In this document: piece by piece, positions 17,432-25,311 of the stretch | Layout: the number at the start of each line of letters is the position of its first letter | How positions within the stretch are numbered: the stretch's first letter is position 1 | From: Lunatimonas salinarum | Lineage (GTDB): Bacteria; Bacteroidota; Bacteroidia; Cytophagales; Cyclobacteriaceae | Direction: 5' to 3' | DNA length: 64,000 nt | Assembly (NCBI RefSeq): GCF_017811155.1 | Contig: NZ_JACVCV010000008.1 | Coordinates: forward strand, 62,001-126,000 | Made by a program: the position numbers and the translations under genes | The notes under the pieces: generated by a model | Database searches by the model: none | What the model was told of the DNA's origin: nothing | Seen by the model: only the letters and a program-made list of their open reading frames with translations

Positions 17432-17677
17432 ATGGGAAAGTTTATCGATGCAAAGCATGACGGCGTTTGCGTACAGACCAAACAGAAGATCAAAAAGGGT
17501 GACCATATCTTCTATTTTCCGGGCAGGGGAATGTTCCACGCCGACTCGTCGGTCTATCAAGAACACCTGAAAAACGGTTCTTTTCCATCGCAAACGGATG
17601 AAGAAAAAACGGAAGGAAGATCCAATACCGATGACTTTTTGGTGATTGAAGCAATCGAGGGATTGAGCAAGCAATAG
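17432..17677 (+). CDS. Small hypothetical protein
   Basis: 81 residues. Visible features are an N-terminal segment KFIDAKHDGVCVQTKQKIKKGDHIFYFPGRG, probably beta-rich, and a charged C-terminal tail with EEKTEGRSNTDDFLVIEA. There is no signal peptide and no membrane segment. I do not recognise the family; the 'KxKIKKGDxI' pattern is reminiscent of small all-beta domains but is not diagnostic. It is flanked by terminators on both sides (17278-17306 and 17703-17736), so it looks monocistronic. A 168-codon frame on the opposite strand overlaps it, but that frame crosses both terminators and lacks family features, so I prefer this one. Confidence 0.5.
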   Translation: MGKFIDAKHDGVCVQTKQKIKKGDHIFYFPGRGMFHADSSVYQEHLKNGSFPSQTDEEKTEGRSNTDDFLVIEAIEGLSKQ

Positions 17678-17702
17678 ACCTAACGACCCATCCATTCTTA
17701 CT

Positions 17703-17736
17703 AAAAAGCCCTGCACCATCAGCTTGGGCTTTTTTT
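17703..17736 (+). terminator. Rho-independent terminator between convergent genes
   Basis: AAAAAGCCC (17703-17711) pairs with GGGCTTTTT (17726-17734) around a 14-base loop. The T tract is on the right for the plus strand, and the A run gives a T tract on the minus strand, so it may serve both convergent genes. Confidence 0.75.
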
Positions 17737-17803
17737 GTAACCTAGCCTCATCCAATACCGTGACGATAGTTGCCTGGAAGTTAGGTAAAACACTTCCCAC
17801 TAC

Positions 17804-18721
17804 CTATTCCACTGCGTTGAACCGAAGCCGTTCGGCCTCCCAGCCGTGGTCAATGTACTCCCAGGTAAATTCCTCCCCCTCTACCCGCAACAGGACAAAT
17901 CCTTCTTTGGTGTCGTGCCGCCGGCCTTTCCAGCCATTCCCGGCAATAGAACCCCCAGTCAGGTACCGAAAACGGTCGTTTACCTCTCCGTATTCTTTCC
18001 AGTGAATATGGCCCTGTAAAACCAATTTGAGATTGTGTCCCTCCAATGCCGCCAAAACTTCCGAGCTATTTGTCACATGATGACCTGCCGGATTACCGGT
18101 TACAATCCCCCGGGCAGTGACTAGCGGGATATGGGTGACTACGACCACAGGGGTTTGGCGGGATACACGTTCCAAATTTTCCTTTAACCAAGCTAGCTGT
18201 ACAGAATCCACCACGGCTGTGTAGCGTCCATCCCCAGTGGTTCCCAGGGAATTCAACACGATAAAATGCCAGCCTTTGTGATCAAAACTATAATAGGTAT
18301 CCCCTAGGTAGCGCTGATACATGCCGTATTTGTAGTCGGGATGTAATTCGTCTTCAGGACTTTCTGGGTAAATGGCAAAAAGATCGTGGTTGCCAACGGT
18401 ATTGTACACCGGCATATTGAATCCCTTGCTCATTTCGGCATAAAGCCGAAAAAGCGAATCCGCCCTTTCCTGATTGCCTCGCATGACATCGTACACTTGA
18501 TCACCACCACTGATCACAAAGTCGGGATTTAGCTCATTCACCTTCTCTATGGCCATCTGAAACCCCACCGGCGCACGGCGTTCGGGCTGTAGGTGGATAT
18601 CGGTAAGAAAGGCAAAGGTGAAGCTTTCGTGAATAGGGTCAGTGACCTGTGCACAGAGATCACCTAAACCGGCTACCTGAAACCACACCATCAAAGAAAA
18701 GAATCCTGCAAAACGCATCAT
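17804..18721 (-). CDS. Secreted calcineurin-like metallophosphoesterase
   Basis: 305 residues. A hydrophobic N-terminal segment (about 1-24, ending near GLGDLCAQ) looks like a Sec signal. The metallophosphoesterase motifs appear in order: FLTDIHLQ (D-x-H), ISGGDQVYD (GD-x-V-D-like), TVGNHD (GNHD), VVTHIPL (H near 190), and LVLQGHIHW (GH-x-H). All metal ligands are therefore present, giving a probable two-metal phosphodiesterase or monoesterase acting in the periplasm. The substrate is unknown. It lies 106 bases downstream of the SIMPL gene on the same strand and may share its transcript. Confidence 0.85.
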   Translation of the reverse strand: MMRFAGFFSLMVWFQVAGLGDLCAQVTDPIHESFTFAFLTDIHLQPERRAPVGFQMAIEKVNELNPDFVISGGDQVYDVMRGNQERADSLFRLYAEMSKGFNMPVYNTVGNHDLFAIYPESPEDELHPDYKYGMYQRYLGDTYYSFDHKGWHFIVLNSLGTTGDGRYTAVVDSVQLAWLKENLERVSRQTPVVVVTHIPLVTARGIVTGNPAGHHVTNSSEVLAALEGHNLKLVLQGHIHWKEYGEVNDRFRYLTGGSIAGNGWKGRRHDTKEGFVLLRVEGEEFTWEYIDHGWEAERLRFNAVE

Positions 18722-18827
18722 AACGAAGGGAAATGTATTTACGATCCTAATACGCTGAAAAAACCGAAAAAGGCCACTGCTTAGGAACGGTGAGCGTTTT
18801 TGCTATGGGACCGGCCTACTTTCCGAG

Positions 18828-19559
18828 TTATTGCACCCCATAACTCAGCCGCATGGTAATTGACGTAGTTTTAGCCTTGGAAGTGGTATTGAAAGTTCCG
18901 CCCCAGGAGTAGTCTTCGGTAGAATTTTGACCTGTTATCTGAAAAATCCCCATGTTGGCGGAAATCAACCGACCTAACTTGGAACCTGAATTTTCGGCGA
19001 TGGTCTCTGCCCGCAATCTGGCATCTTCGGTGGCACGGGAGATCATCTCGATCTTAAGACTCTCCAAATCGGTATAGTAATACCGTGGGGGCTGGGAATA
19101 GAACTTCACTCCCTGCAGGAGGAGCTCGGTGATTTCCCTGGAAATCTGCTCCACCTTATCCACTTCCTTGGACTCAATCTGTAGGCTTTGGCTAAGTTCA
19201 TAGCCCAAAAAAGTCTGCCCCATATAATTTCCGGAGGCGCTGTAATTCTGCTGATATAGCGGATTGGTGTTTACAGCATTGAAAATGATCTGCTCTCTCG
19301 CAATGCCCTTACCCATCAGGTATTCCAAGACACTTTTTCGGTCCTTTTCCAATTCGGCATAGGCGATCTTGATATCCACACTCTCCCTGCTAAAATTCCC
19401 CTCCCAAACCACCAAGTCAGACATAAAATCCTTCTGACCCAGCCCCGTCACATCCACGGTACCGGTTTTTTTGTTGCGATTCATAAAGGCATTGCCCAAA
19501 ATAGCCGATGATGCGATCACCGCAACGGCGAAGATAATGGCAGTAAGGTGTCTTTGCAT
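18828..19559 (-). CDS. SIMPL domain (DUF541) periplasmic protein
   Basis: 243 residues with an N-terminal membrane anchor or uncleaved signal (about 5-25, LTAIIFAVAVIASSAIL). The body is a SIMPL/DUF541 domain: GTVDVTGLGQKDFMSDLVVWEG, then EYLMGKGIAREQIIFNAV, and RAETIAENSGSKLGRLISA near residue 185. These proteins are periplasmic or outer membrane associated oligomers (the E. coli YggE family, linked to oxidative stress tolerance). Their molecular activity is unknown. The start is ATG 19559 with nothing better nearby. It is followed on the same strand by the phosphoesterase gene. Confidence 0.85.
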   Translation of the reverse strand: MQRHLTAIIFAVAVIASSAILGNAFMNRNKKTGTVDVTGLGQKDFMSDLVVWEGNFSRESVDIKIAYAELEKDRKSVLEYLMGKGIAREQIIFNAVNTNPLYQQNYSASGNYMGQTFLGYELSQSLQIESKEVDKVEQISREITELLLQGVKFYSQPPRYYYTDLESLKIEMISRATEDARLRAETIAENSGSKLGRLISANMGIFQITGQNSTEDYSWGGTFNTTSKAKTTSITMRLSYGVQ

Positions 19560-19711
19560 GCTATGGTCATTGATTTTCGGTGGCCTCCTCCTATTACGCC
19601 GTCGGTAAAGCTGTAGCTAGCAGCCAATCTGCTTTGTCCTCGACACGAATAGAATCTCTCCAGTGTCAATATAGGCAAAAAAACATGGTGGTTGGCCTAT
19701 CCCATGTGGAT

Positions 19712-19968
19712 TTATTTTATCCCCCCTACTTGAAAAGAAACTCGGGATGCATTTCCCACTAAATCAAATAAAAAAATGACTAAAAACAGGGCCAAGAAAC
19801 CATTTTTTTTCCTTCTTCAGAACCTTCTTCCAACTGAATGATAATTCTGCCCGGTTCAACCCGCTCATTTTGGGGATAAACGCCGGAACCTCCTTCGCCC
19901 AATTGGAAAATTTCACTCCAAATTTCCAGTACAAAAACTGTTCCTCGGCATACATGATTCGTTCTTAT
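19712..19968 (-). pseudogene. Remnant of an integral-membrane lipid/isoprenylcysteine-type methyltransferase
   Basis: The minus-strand reading ERI-MYAEEQFL-KFG-NWA-PAFIP is the conserved C-terminal signature of small membrane methyltransferases of the ICMT/PEMT-like group. Homologous residues (ERI) precede the only ATG (19955), and an in-frame stop lies just before them, so the N-terminal two thirds of the gene are missing. The frame then breaks at an 8-base homopolymer (T run at 19803-19810). Reading with one base fewer restores a hydrophobic stretch, NGFLALFLVIFLFDLVGN, down to a stop at 19712-19714. It is therefore a 5'-truncated, frameshifted fragment of about 85 codons. The decayed upstream part ends near the perfect palindrome at 20042-20088. 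Confidence 0.7.
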
Positions 19969-20041
19969 TTTGTTTTTGAAAATTGGCAGAACATCCGCCG
20001 TACCTGATTTTTTATGAGATCACGCTCTAATTGTGGGAGAG

Positions 20042-20088
20042 GGTTGCCTGCAAAAACAAAAATAATATTTTTGTTTTTGCAGGCAACC
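20042..20088. repeat. 23-bp perfect inverted repeat (palindrome) upstream of the ECF sigma gene
   Basis: GGTTGCCTGCAAAAACAAAAATA is followed by one central base and its exact reverse complement, 47 bases in total. The outer half is GC-containing (GGTTGCCTGC) and the inner half AT-rich. It lies 31 bases upstream of the likely sigma factor start. It might be a bidirectional terminator, an operator, or a small palindromic element; nothing in the sequence decides between these. Confidence 0.9.
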
Positions 20089-20119
20089 GTTGGCCGACTT
20101 GAAACGTGATGCTTATAAG

Positions 20120-20692
20120 ATGAATTTACCCGATTCGAAAGAGCTGCAGGAAGTAATCCACCTTTGCTTAAAAGGCAGCCGGAAGGCCGAAGAGCGATTG
20201 TTTAAAATGGTATACCCACTTGCCATAAGTATAGGACGCAGGTATACCCAATCGCTGAGCGAAGCTCAATCGGTGGTAAATGAAGGCATGCTCAAGGTTT
20301 TCACGCAGCTGGCAAACTATTCTCCTGAATTGAGTTTTGGGGGATGGGTAAGGCGCATTCTCGTCCATAGTGCCATAGACCATATCCGGCGGACAAAGCG
20401 CTTTGAAGACCGTCACGAGGACTACAGCGAGATAGAACCCACCTCTACCTTTGACGAGGGTATTCTGGACAGAATAAGTGCAGAAGAAATATTGGCCCTA
20501 GTGCAAAAACTTAGCCCTGCCTACCGGTCCGTCTTCTTACTCTATGCGGTAGAAGGCTACAATCACCGGGAGATAGCCGAAGAGCTGGGCATCTCGGAAG
20601 GAACCTCCAAGTCCAACTACGCCAAAGCCAGAATAAAAATGCAGAAGGCTTTGGAGCAACATTACACCGTCAAAAAGCAGCAACATGGATAA
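20120..20692 (+). CDS. ECF-type RNA polymerase sigma factor
   Basis: 190 residues from ATG 20120; an in-frame TTG at 20090 would put the start almost inside the palindrome. Region 2 (about 20-90) contains GSRKAEERLFKMVYPLAISIGRRY and the promoter-recognition helix FGGWVRRILVHSAIDHIRR. Region 4 (about 125-180) has LSPAYRSVFLLYAVEGYNHREIAEELGISEGTSKSNYAKAR. This is a typical Bacteroidota ECF sigma factor directing expression of envelope functions. Its 3' end overlaps the next gene by 8 bases. That gene encodes a membrane protein that may act as its anti-sigma factor. Confidence 0.92.
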   Translation: MNLPDSKELQEVIHLCLKGSRKAEERLFKMVYPLAISIGRRYTQSLSEAQSVVNEGMLKVFTQLANYSPELSFGGWVRRILVHSAIDHIRRTKRFEDRHEDYSEIEPTSTFDEGILDRISAEEILALVQKLSPAYRSVFLLYAVEGYNHREIAEELGISEGTSKSNYAKARIKMQKALEQHYTVKKQQHG

Positions 20693-22007
20693 GCGAGATC
20701 AATTTGAGCAAAAAATTAAAGCCAAGCTCGAGCAGCTCGAGGCACCTGATGCTGACGACGCTTGGAACAACTTCTCCAATCAGCTACACGACACCCAACT
20801 GCCTTTCTGGAGGCATTGGGCGATGCCCTATGTGTATGCGAGTTTACTATTCATAGGTACCCTTAGCTGGATGATGCTCAGCAGCCCCAGCAAGCAATCG
20901 GATCAAGCCTCCCCATTGGCCACTCAGCACAGGATAGACACCCTGTACCGAACCGATACAGTATACATCGTGGACACCATCTACGTGTATAAACAGCTTT
21001 ATATAAATGAAACCACCTCCTTTCGACCGGTTCCGTCATCGAGTACCACAAAAATCGATCAAAACCCTGTAGAAAATGGCAAGGAAAAGCAGCAGATCGG
21101 AGAAGCAGATCGGACGAGCGACCTGCGTAATGATGCCGGGGGTATGCCTGGCCGGGAATCACCGTCCACGGCAGGTGATTCGATAGGCGCTGATACACTT
21201 GGCCAAGGAGCGGATTTTTCCGGTACCCCAAAAAAGAGTGAAAGCACCGGCACTAAGCCGATGGGATCCACTCCCATCCCTAAGGGTACCCCTGCCGATG
21301 AAGCAGTCGACGAGTCTTATTTTAGGCGCGCCCAGCGGGAAACCGCAGTGGGAGACACCAGTAACCTCAACCAAACCCCTGTCCCTGTCCGCAGCAGGCC
21401 CGCAGTTCATGTAGAATTAGGCACCTCCCTCTTGTTTCCCATTAGCCGATTGGTGGAATATTATACACCCTTTCAGCAGGCGATCGGACTGGGTTTGGAA
21501 TGGAAAAACGGCTGGGGCATCTATGCAGGTGCCATTCGCAACGAGGTAGAGGGCGAATTGGACGACGAAGAAATTATGTCACTCGGCAATGCTGTTATTG
21601 GTAGCTTTCCCGAAGCACCCGAGGACATCGAATCCTTGGATGAAATCTATTTTACCAATAGACAGTGGTTTTTCCCCTTGGAGGCAAGATGGCGTAGCCC
21701 CTATTTTGATAGATTTAGCTTCGAAGGTGCCTTTGGGCTGATGGGAAATTTCCTTTCCCGACAGGATTTCGTATACGAGTTTGAAAATACCAATCCGGAG
21801 GAGTACCAATACGCCAATCAAGCTGTGAGGGCATTTCGGCTTAGTCATGCAAAGATCGGTGTAGGTACCAACTATTTGCTGAAAAATCGGTATGGCTTTT
21901 TCTTGCGGAGTCATTATTGGCTGCCTCTGTCCCGCACGGGACTGATTGGTGACCGCATGCACGGGATTGAAGTGGGTGTCGGAGTCAATGTAAAACTCAG
22001 CAAATAA
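20685..22007 (+). CDS. Membrane protein, probable anti-sigma partner with outer-membrane-like C-terminus
   Basis: 440 residues. The first 45 residues are a soluble helical segment (FEQKIKAKLEQLEAPDADDAWNNF) of the kind found at the start of anti-sigma factors of Bacteroidota. One transmembrane helix follows (about 51-67, YVYASLLFIGTLSWMML). A low-complexity Ser/Thr/Pro/Gly linker (about 85-240) leads to a C-terminal beta-rich domain that reads like an outer membrane barrel fragment (VHVELGTSLLFPISRLVEYYTPFQQ ... IGVGTNYLLKNRYGFFLRSHYW). The 8-base overlap with the sigma gene argues for a regulatory pair. A barrel-like domain on an inner membrane protein is odd; it may instead be a periplasmic sensor. 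Confidence 0.6.
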   Translation: MDKRDQFEQKIKAKLEQLEAPDADDAWNNFSNQLHDTQLPFWRHWAMPYVYASLLFIGTLSWMMLSSPSKQSDQASPLATQHRIDTLYRTDTVYIVDTIYVYKQLYINETTSFRPVPSSSTTKIDQNPVENGKEKQQIGEADRTSDLRNDAGGMPGRESPSTAGDSIGADTLGQGADFSGTPKKSESTGTKPMGSTPIPKGTPADEAVDESYFRRAQRETAVGDTSNLNQTPVPVRSRPAVHVELGTSLLFPISRLVEYYTPFQQAIGLGLEWKNGWGIYAGAIRNEVEGELDDEEIMSLGNAVIGSFPEAPEDIESLDEIYFTNRQWFFPLEARWRSPYFDRFSFEGAFGLMGNFLSRQDFVYEFENTNPEEYQYANQAVRAFRLSHAKIGVGTNYLLKNRYGFFLRSHYWLPLSRTGLIGDRMHGIEVGVGVNVKLSK

Positions 22008-22075
22008 GCCGGCGGAGGACTGAGTTTTTTGATTAGCGGAATGTAACTAGGTGAATTTTTGCCCAACTTTGGGGC

Positions 22076-24541
22076 ATGAATGAAAAAATCCTTGCAGCAC
22101 TTATCGTAGTGCTCCTCTACTCAACGCCTGTTCTCGGTCAAGAAATGACGGGAAAAATCGTAGGCGAGGCAACTCAAATGCCGCTGGCATTTGCTTCTGT
22201 GGCGCTATATGCGCAATCGGATAGCACCCTAATAGACGGTACCATTACCGATGATCAGGGATCTTTTAAGCTAAAAAGCCTACGTTCGGGGTCTTACTTT
22301 TTGAAACTGACATTTATTGGATATACTACCAAAACGCTCTCTGACCTACAACTTCAAAGCGGTGCATCTCTGGACCTGGGCATCATACCACTGGAAATCG
22401 ACCCGCAGGAACTGGAGGGTGTGGAAGTGCAGAGTCAGCGCATGACTGCCGATTTCCAATTGGATCGCCAAAGCTACGAAGCTGCAAGCTTCGAATCGGC
22501 ACGCGGTGGGACAGCAACAGACGTACTTCAAAACCTACCTGGGATCAGTATCAGTCCCGAAAATGGGCTCACCATTCGTGGCAGTGCGGGTTTTGTCGTG
22601 ATGGTCAATGGCAAACCGGTTCAGTCCGATCCGATGATGATTCTCAGTCAGCTACCCGCCAATGCCATCGAAAAAGTTGAATGGATTTCTTCCCCTTCAG
22701 CGCGAAATGACTCAGAAGGCAAGGGAGGGATGATCAACATCACCACCAAAACGGGTGCCGCTGACGGCCTATTTGCACAAGTAAACCTTCGATTGGGGGC
22801 TCCTTCTATCGAAGACTACAACAATGCGGATCCGTCCCGGCGCTACGGGGCAGATTTTAACCTGAACTATATGACCGGAAAATGGGACTTTTCTGTTGGA
22901 GCAAGCTACCAACGAAATGACCAATCGGGTCGGCGTGTCGGGGAGGTATACACGGTGTCCGGAGATACCACCACCTACTTTCCATCGCGGGGTGAGCGAA
23001 GTTTCGATGAAAAAAATTACGCGGGCAGGTTTACCGTCGGCTATAAACCGAATGATCAAAACTCCTTTAGCCTGGGATTCTACGGAGGCGTACGCGACCG
23101 GCTACGCACAGCCGACATTTTGTATTACGACAACCATGCCACGGTAGGTGGCAATAGGCTGTACACCCTCCAATATTTCAATGCCAACGACCAAAACCGA
23201 CGCGGTGACTTTGCGCTGGGGAGTTTCGACTACGTTCGGCAATTTAACGACGGAAGCTCGCTGAGCACCTCTGTTTTATACGAATATACCTTATTAGGAG
23301 GCCCTACAATAAACCGGAACTTGGGCTATCCCAATTCTGAACTGGTGTATCAAGATGAATTTAACACAAACGAAAACCCCCTTCATGGCTTTCGCTTCAA
23401 TATGGACTACCAGTTGAAGCCCTGGAAAATCGGTCAGTTGATTACCGGATATCAGTTCAGGACGCTGGACCACCAGGGTAATTTTGTATACGAGCGCAAG
23501 AACAACGAAACCGGGATATTTGAGCTCATTCCGGAATTTTCCAGCGAGGTGAACCTCACCCGGGCCATTCACTCCGCTTACGTGCAGCTAGACGGCAAAC
23601 TGAAGCGCTGGAGTTATGGATTGGGCATGCGGGGCGAACAAATGACCCGGGACCTACGCCTAAAAGACGTAGCAGGCACCATCGATACGCTATACCAATA
23701 CGATTTCATACGTCCCTTTTTTAGTGGAAATGTGGGCTATCAACTCAGGGACGATTTACAGCTCAAGGGCAGCTTTACCCAACGAGTAGAGCGGACCACT
23801 ACCTTCAAGATGAATCCCTTTCCCGAGCGGGAACACAGCGAAACCCTCGAACAAGGCGATCCGAATCTCTTGCCGGAATTTATCAACCAAGTGGAAATGG
23901 GCCTAGTCAAAAATTGGAAGGATAACTCCTGGTACCTCAATGCTTACCACAGCCGCATAAAAAACCTGGTAAATCGGGTAAACACGGTCTATAACGACAC
24001 TATATTGAACCGTATATACTCCAATGTAGGAAAGGCCACTACATTCGGCTTCGATACGGGTATGGAAGTATATCCTGCCAAATGGTGGAAGCTATTTGCA
24101 GGACTAAACCTGTACAGGTATGCGATCGATGGGCGCTTTGACAACCGTCCGATTCAAAATGCCACATGGGTTTCTTCGACTACCTTTACCTCTACGTTTA
24201 CCGTATGCCAAGATTGGTATATACAGACCAATGTAAACTACCTGTCGGCTCGCGTCACAGCCCAAGGTGAGGATGGACGCTTCTATTCGCCAAGTTTATC
24301 GATCCGTAAATCTTGGATGGATGGAAGGCTAACCGCAACGATGAACTGGCAACATATCGACATGGGATTATTGAGGTCGAATGAGCAACGCATCACGACC
24401 TTTCGTCCAAACGATTTCTATACCACGACCAACTACATCTATGAAGTGGATGTGCTCGTGTTAAACCTTAGCTACTCCCTTACCGGTGGAAACAACCGCG
24501 CAAAATTTGTGAAAAGTGAATTTGGGGAGAAGGAATTTTAA
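22076..24541 (+). CDS. Outer membrane beta-barrel receptor (TonB-dependent-receptor-like) with carboxypeptidase-like N-terminal domain
   Basis: 821 residues. A signal peptide at 1-21 (ILAALIVVLLYSTPVLGQ) is followed by a carboxypeptidase-regulatory-like domain (about 25-115: GKIVGEATQMPLAFASVALY, SGSYFLKLTFIGY). Next come a plug-like segment (about 140-220: GTATDVLQNLPGISISPENGLTIRGS, VMVNGKPVQ) and a large barrel typical of the 'outer membrane beta-barrel family' group. No clear TonB box is visible. It lies 68 bases downstream of the sigma/anti-sigma pair and may be its target. It ends before a strong bidirectional terminator. The ligand is unknown. Confidence 0.85.
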   Translation: MNEKILAALIVVLLYSTPVLGQEMTGKIVGEATQMPLAFASVALYAQSDSTLIDGTITDDQGSFKLKSLRSGSYFLKLTFIGYTTKTLSDLQLQSGASLDLGIIPLEIDPQELEGVEVQSQRMTADFQLDRQSYEAASFESARGGTATDVLQNLPGISISPENGLTIRGSAGFVVMVNGKPVQSDPMMILSQLPANAIEKVEWISSPSARNDSEGKGGMINITTKTGAADGLFAQVNLRLGAPSIEDYNNADPSRRYGADFNLNYMTGKWDFSVGASYQRNDQSGRRVGEVYTVSGDTTTYFPSRGERSFDEKNYAGRFTVGYKPNDQNSFSLGFYGGVRDRLRTADILYYDNHATVGGNRLYTLQYFNANDQNRRGDFALGSFDYVRQFNDGSSLSTSVLYEYTLLGGPTINRNLGYPNSELVYQDEFNTNENPLHGFRFNMDYQLKPWKIGQLITGYQFRTLDHQGNFVYERKNNETGIFELIPEFSSEVNLTRAIHSAYVQLDGKLKRWSYGLGMRGEQMTRDLRLKDVAGTIDTLYQYDFIRPFFSGNVGYQLRDDLQLKGSFTQRVERTTTFKMNPFPEREHSETLEQGDPNLLPEFINQVEMGLVKNWKDNSWYLNAYHSRIKNLVNRVNTVYNDTILNRIYSNVGKATTFGFDTGMEVYPAKWWKLFAGLNLYRYAIDGRFDNRPIQNATWVSSTTFTSTFTVCQDWYIQTNVNYLSARVTAQGEDGRFYSPSLSIRKSWMDGRLTATMNWQHIDMGLLRSNEQRITTFRPNDFYTTTNYIYEVDVLVLNLSYSLTGGNNRAKFVKSEFGEKEF

Positions 24542-24558
24542 TACACTCGGAAAAAAAC

Positions 24559-24595
24559 AAAAAAGCCAAACGAGAAAATCGTCTGGCTTTTTTTT
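24559..24595. terminator. Bidirectional terminator between the receptor gene and tRNA-Asn
   Basis: AAAAGCCA (24561-24568) pairs with TGGCTTTT (24584-24591), with an inner ACGA/TCGT stem (24570-24573 with 24579-24582). T runs flank both sides when read on either strand, so it serves both the receptor gene (plus) and tRNA-Asn (minus). Confidence 0.85.
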
Positions 24596-24596
24596 G

Positions 24597-24670
24597 CTCC
24601 TCCTCTTGGGCTCGAACCAAGGACCCTTTGATTAACAGTCAAATGCTCTAACCGACTGAGCTAAGGAGGA
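24597..24670 (-). tRNA. tRNA-Asn (GTT)
   Basis: On the minus strand a normal cloverleaf forms: acceptor TCCTCCT / AGGAGGA, D arm with AGTCGGTTA loop, anticodon arm TTTGA-CTGTTAA-TCAAA giving anticodon GTT, and T arm CTTGG-TTCGAGC-CCAAG. CCA is not encoded. The last 32 bases of its 3' half recur exactly in the tRNA-derived element at 25891-25965 on the other strand. Confidence 0.95.
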
Positions 24671-24882
24671 AATTGTACGAAAACCGCCTATTCGTTTTTC
24701 GTGATGCAAACATAACAGGTTCCTTATTTTTTTCCAAATTACCCGAAGAAAAAAAGAGGGAGCGAGTTGAATTCAACAAATAGAAGCTAATAGTCAAGCG
24801 GTTATTTTTTCTACTGCCTGTATAGGTCTGGTTGCGACTCTCATGAACCCCAACCCAAGCCCTTAAAACTGCATGGTAAATT

Positions 24883-24911
24883 TTTGATTTTATAAATTTA
24901 TGCTAATTTTG
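24883..24911 (+). promoter_or_regulatory. Promoter of the tRNA-Pro / GIY-YIG locus
   Basis: TTTG (24883-24886) and TAATTTTG (24904-24911) are 17 bases apart and match the Bacteroidota consensus. The expected RNA start, about 24917, is just before a small hairpin (AAACGG/CCGTTT, about 24920-24940) and the first tRNA-like element. Confidence 0.6.
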
Positions 24912-24950
24912 CAGTCCACAAACGGGTGATACGACCGTTTAGGAAGATCT

Positions 24951-25026
24951 CGGGGTGTAGCGCAGTCCGGTAGCGTATCCTGACTGGATTCAGGAGGGTC
25001 GTGGGAGCAAATCCTGAGTTTAGGAT
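24951..25026 (+). pseudogene. tRNA-Pro-derived element 1 with replaced anticodon arm
   Basis: The first 27 bases (CGGGGTGTAGCGCAGTCCGG and on through TAGCGTA) are identical to the 5' part of the intact tRNA-Pro at 25050. After that the anticodon arm is TCCTGA-CTGGAT-TCAGGA (24978-24995) instead of CTTGC-ATGGGGT-GCAAG. The following GGGTCGTGGG is tRNA-like again, but the T loop and acceptor are lost: CAAATCC runs into another small hairpin, ATCCT/AGGAT (25011-25026). It cannot be a working tRNA. It lies directly downstream of the promoter and is co-transcribed with the real tRNA-Pro. Confidence 0.75.
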
Positions 25027-25049
25027 AAAGAAAAAAAATTAATAAATCT

Positions 25050-25123
25050 CGGGGTGTAGCGCAGTCCGGTAGCGTACTTGCATGGGGTGCAAGGGGTCGT
25101 GGGTTCAAATCCCGCCACCCCGA
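25050..25123 (+). tRNA. tRNA-Pro (GGG)
   Basis: A normal cloverleaf: acceptor CGGGGTG / CACCCCG (25050-25056 with 25116-25122), D arm with GCGC...GCGT, anticodon stem CTTGC/GCAAG with loop ATGGGGT (anticodon GGG), T arm GTGGG-TTCAAAT-CCCGC, discriminator A. CCA is not encoded. It is followed 10 bases later by a terminator hairpin. Confidence 0.95.
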
Positions 25124-25311
25124 CGAGGTTAGGCCAGACTGTAATCCAGTCTGGCTATTTTTATGTCATACGTTGTCTACATATTATACTCACCGTCCTT
25201 GGGCAGGTTTTACGTTGGCCAGACGGAAGATTTGGCCGACAGACTGGCCCGTCACAATTCGGGCAGGAACAAGTCCACCAAGGCCGGTGTACCTTGGACT
25301 TTGGTCCACTC
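25116..25311 (+). repeat. 196-bp direct repeat, copy A (second copy 25558-25753)
   Basis: By eye, 25116-25311 and 25558-25753 are identical, offset 442 bases. The repeat begins exactly at the tRNA 3' acceptor strand CACCCCG and contains the terminator hairpin and the first 50 codons of the GIY-YIG gene. Outside it the copies diverge sharply. The left boundary at the tRNA 3' end is typical of tRNA-targeted insertion or recombination. Confidence 0.9.
25133..25162 (+). terminator. Terminator hairpin abutting the GIY-YIG start codon
   Basis: GCCAGACTG (25133-25141) pairs with CAGTCTGGC (25147-25155) around TAATC, followed by TATTTTT. The ATG of the nuclease gene begins at 25163, directly at the end of the T tract. 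If it terminates tRNA transcription, nuclease expression would need read-through. Confidence 0.8.

Noticed and set aside
17294-17800. 168-codon frame on the minus strand opposite the small gene at 17432
   Set aside because: It has no recognisable features, crosses both terminators, and overlaps the better-supported plus-strand gene.
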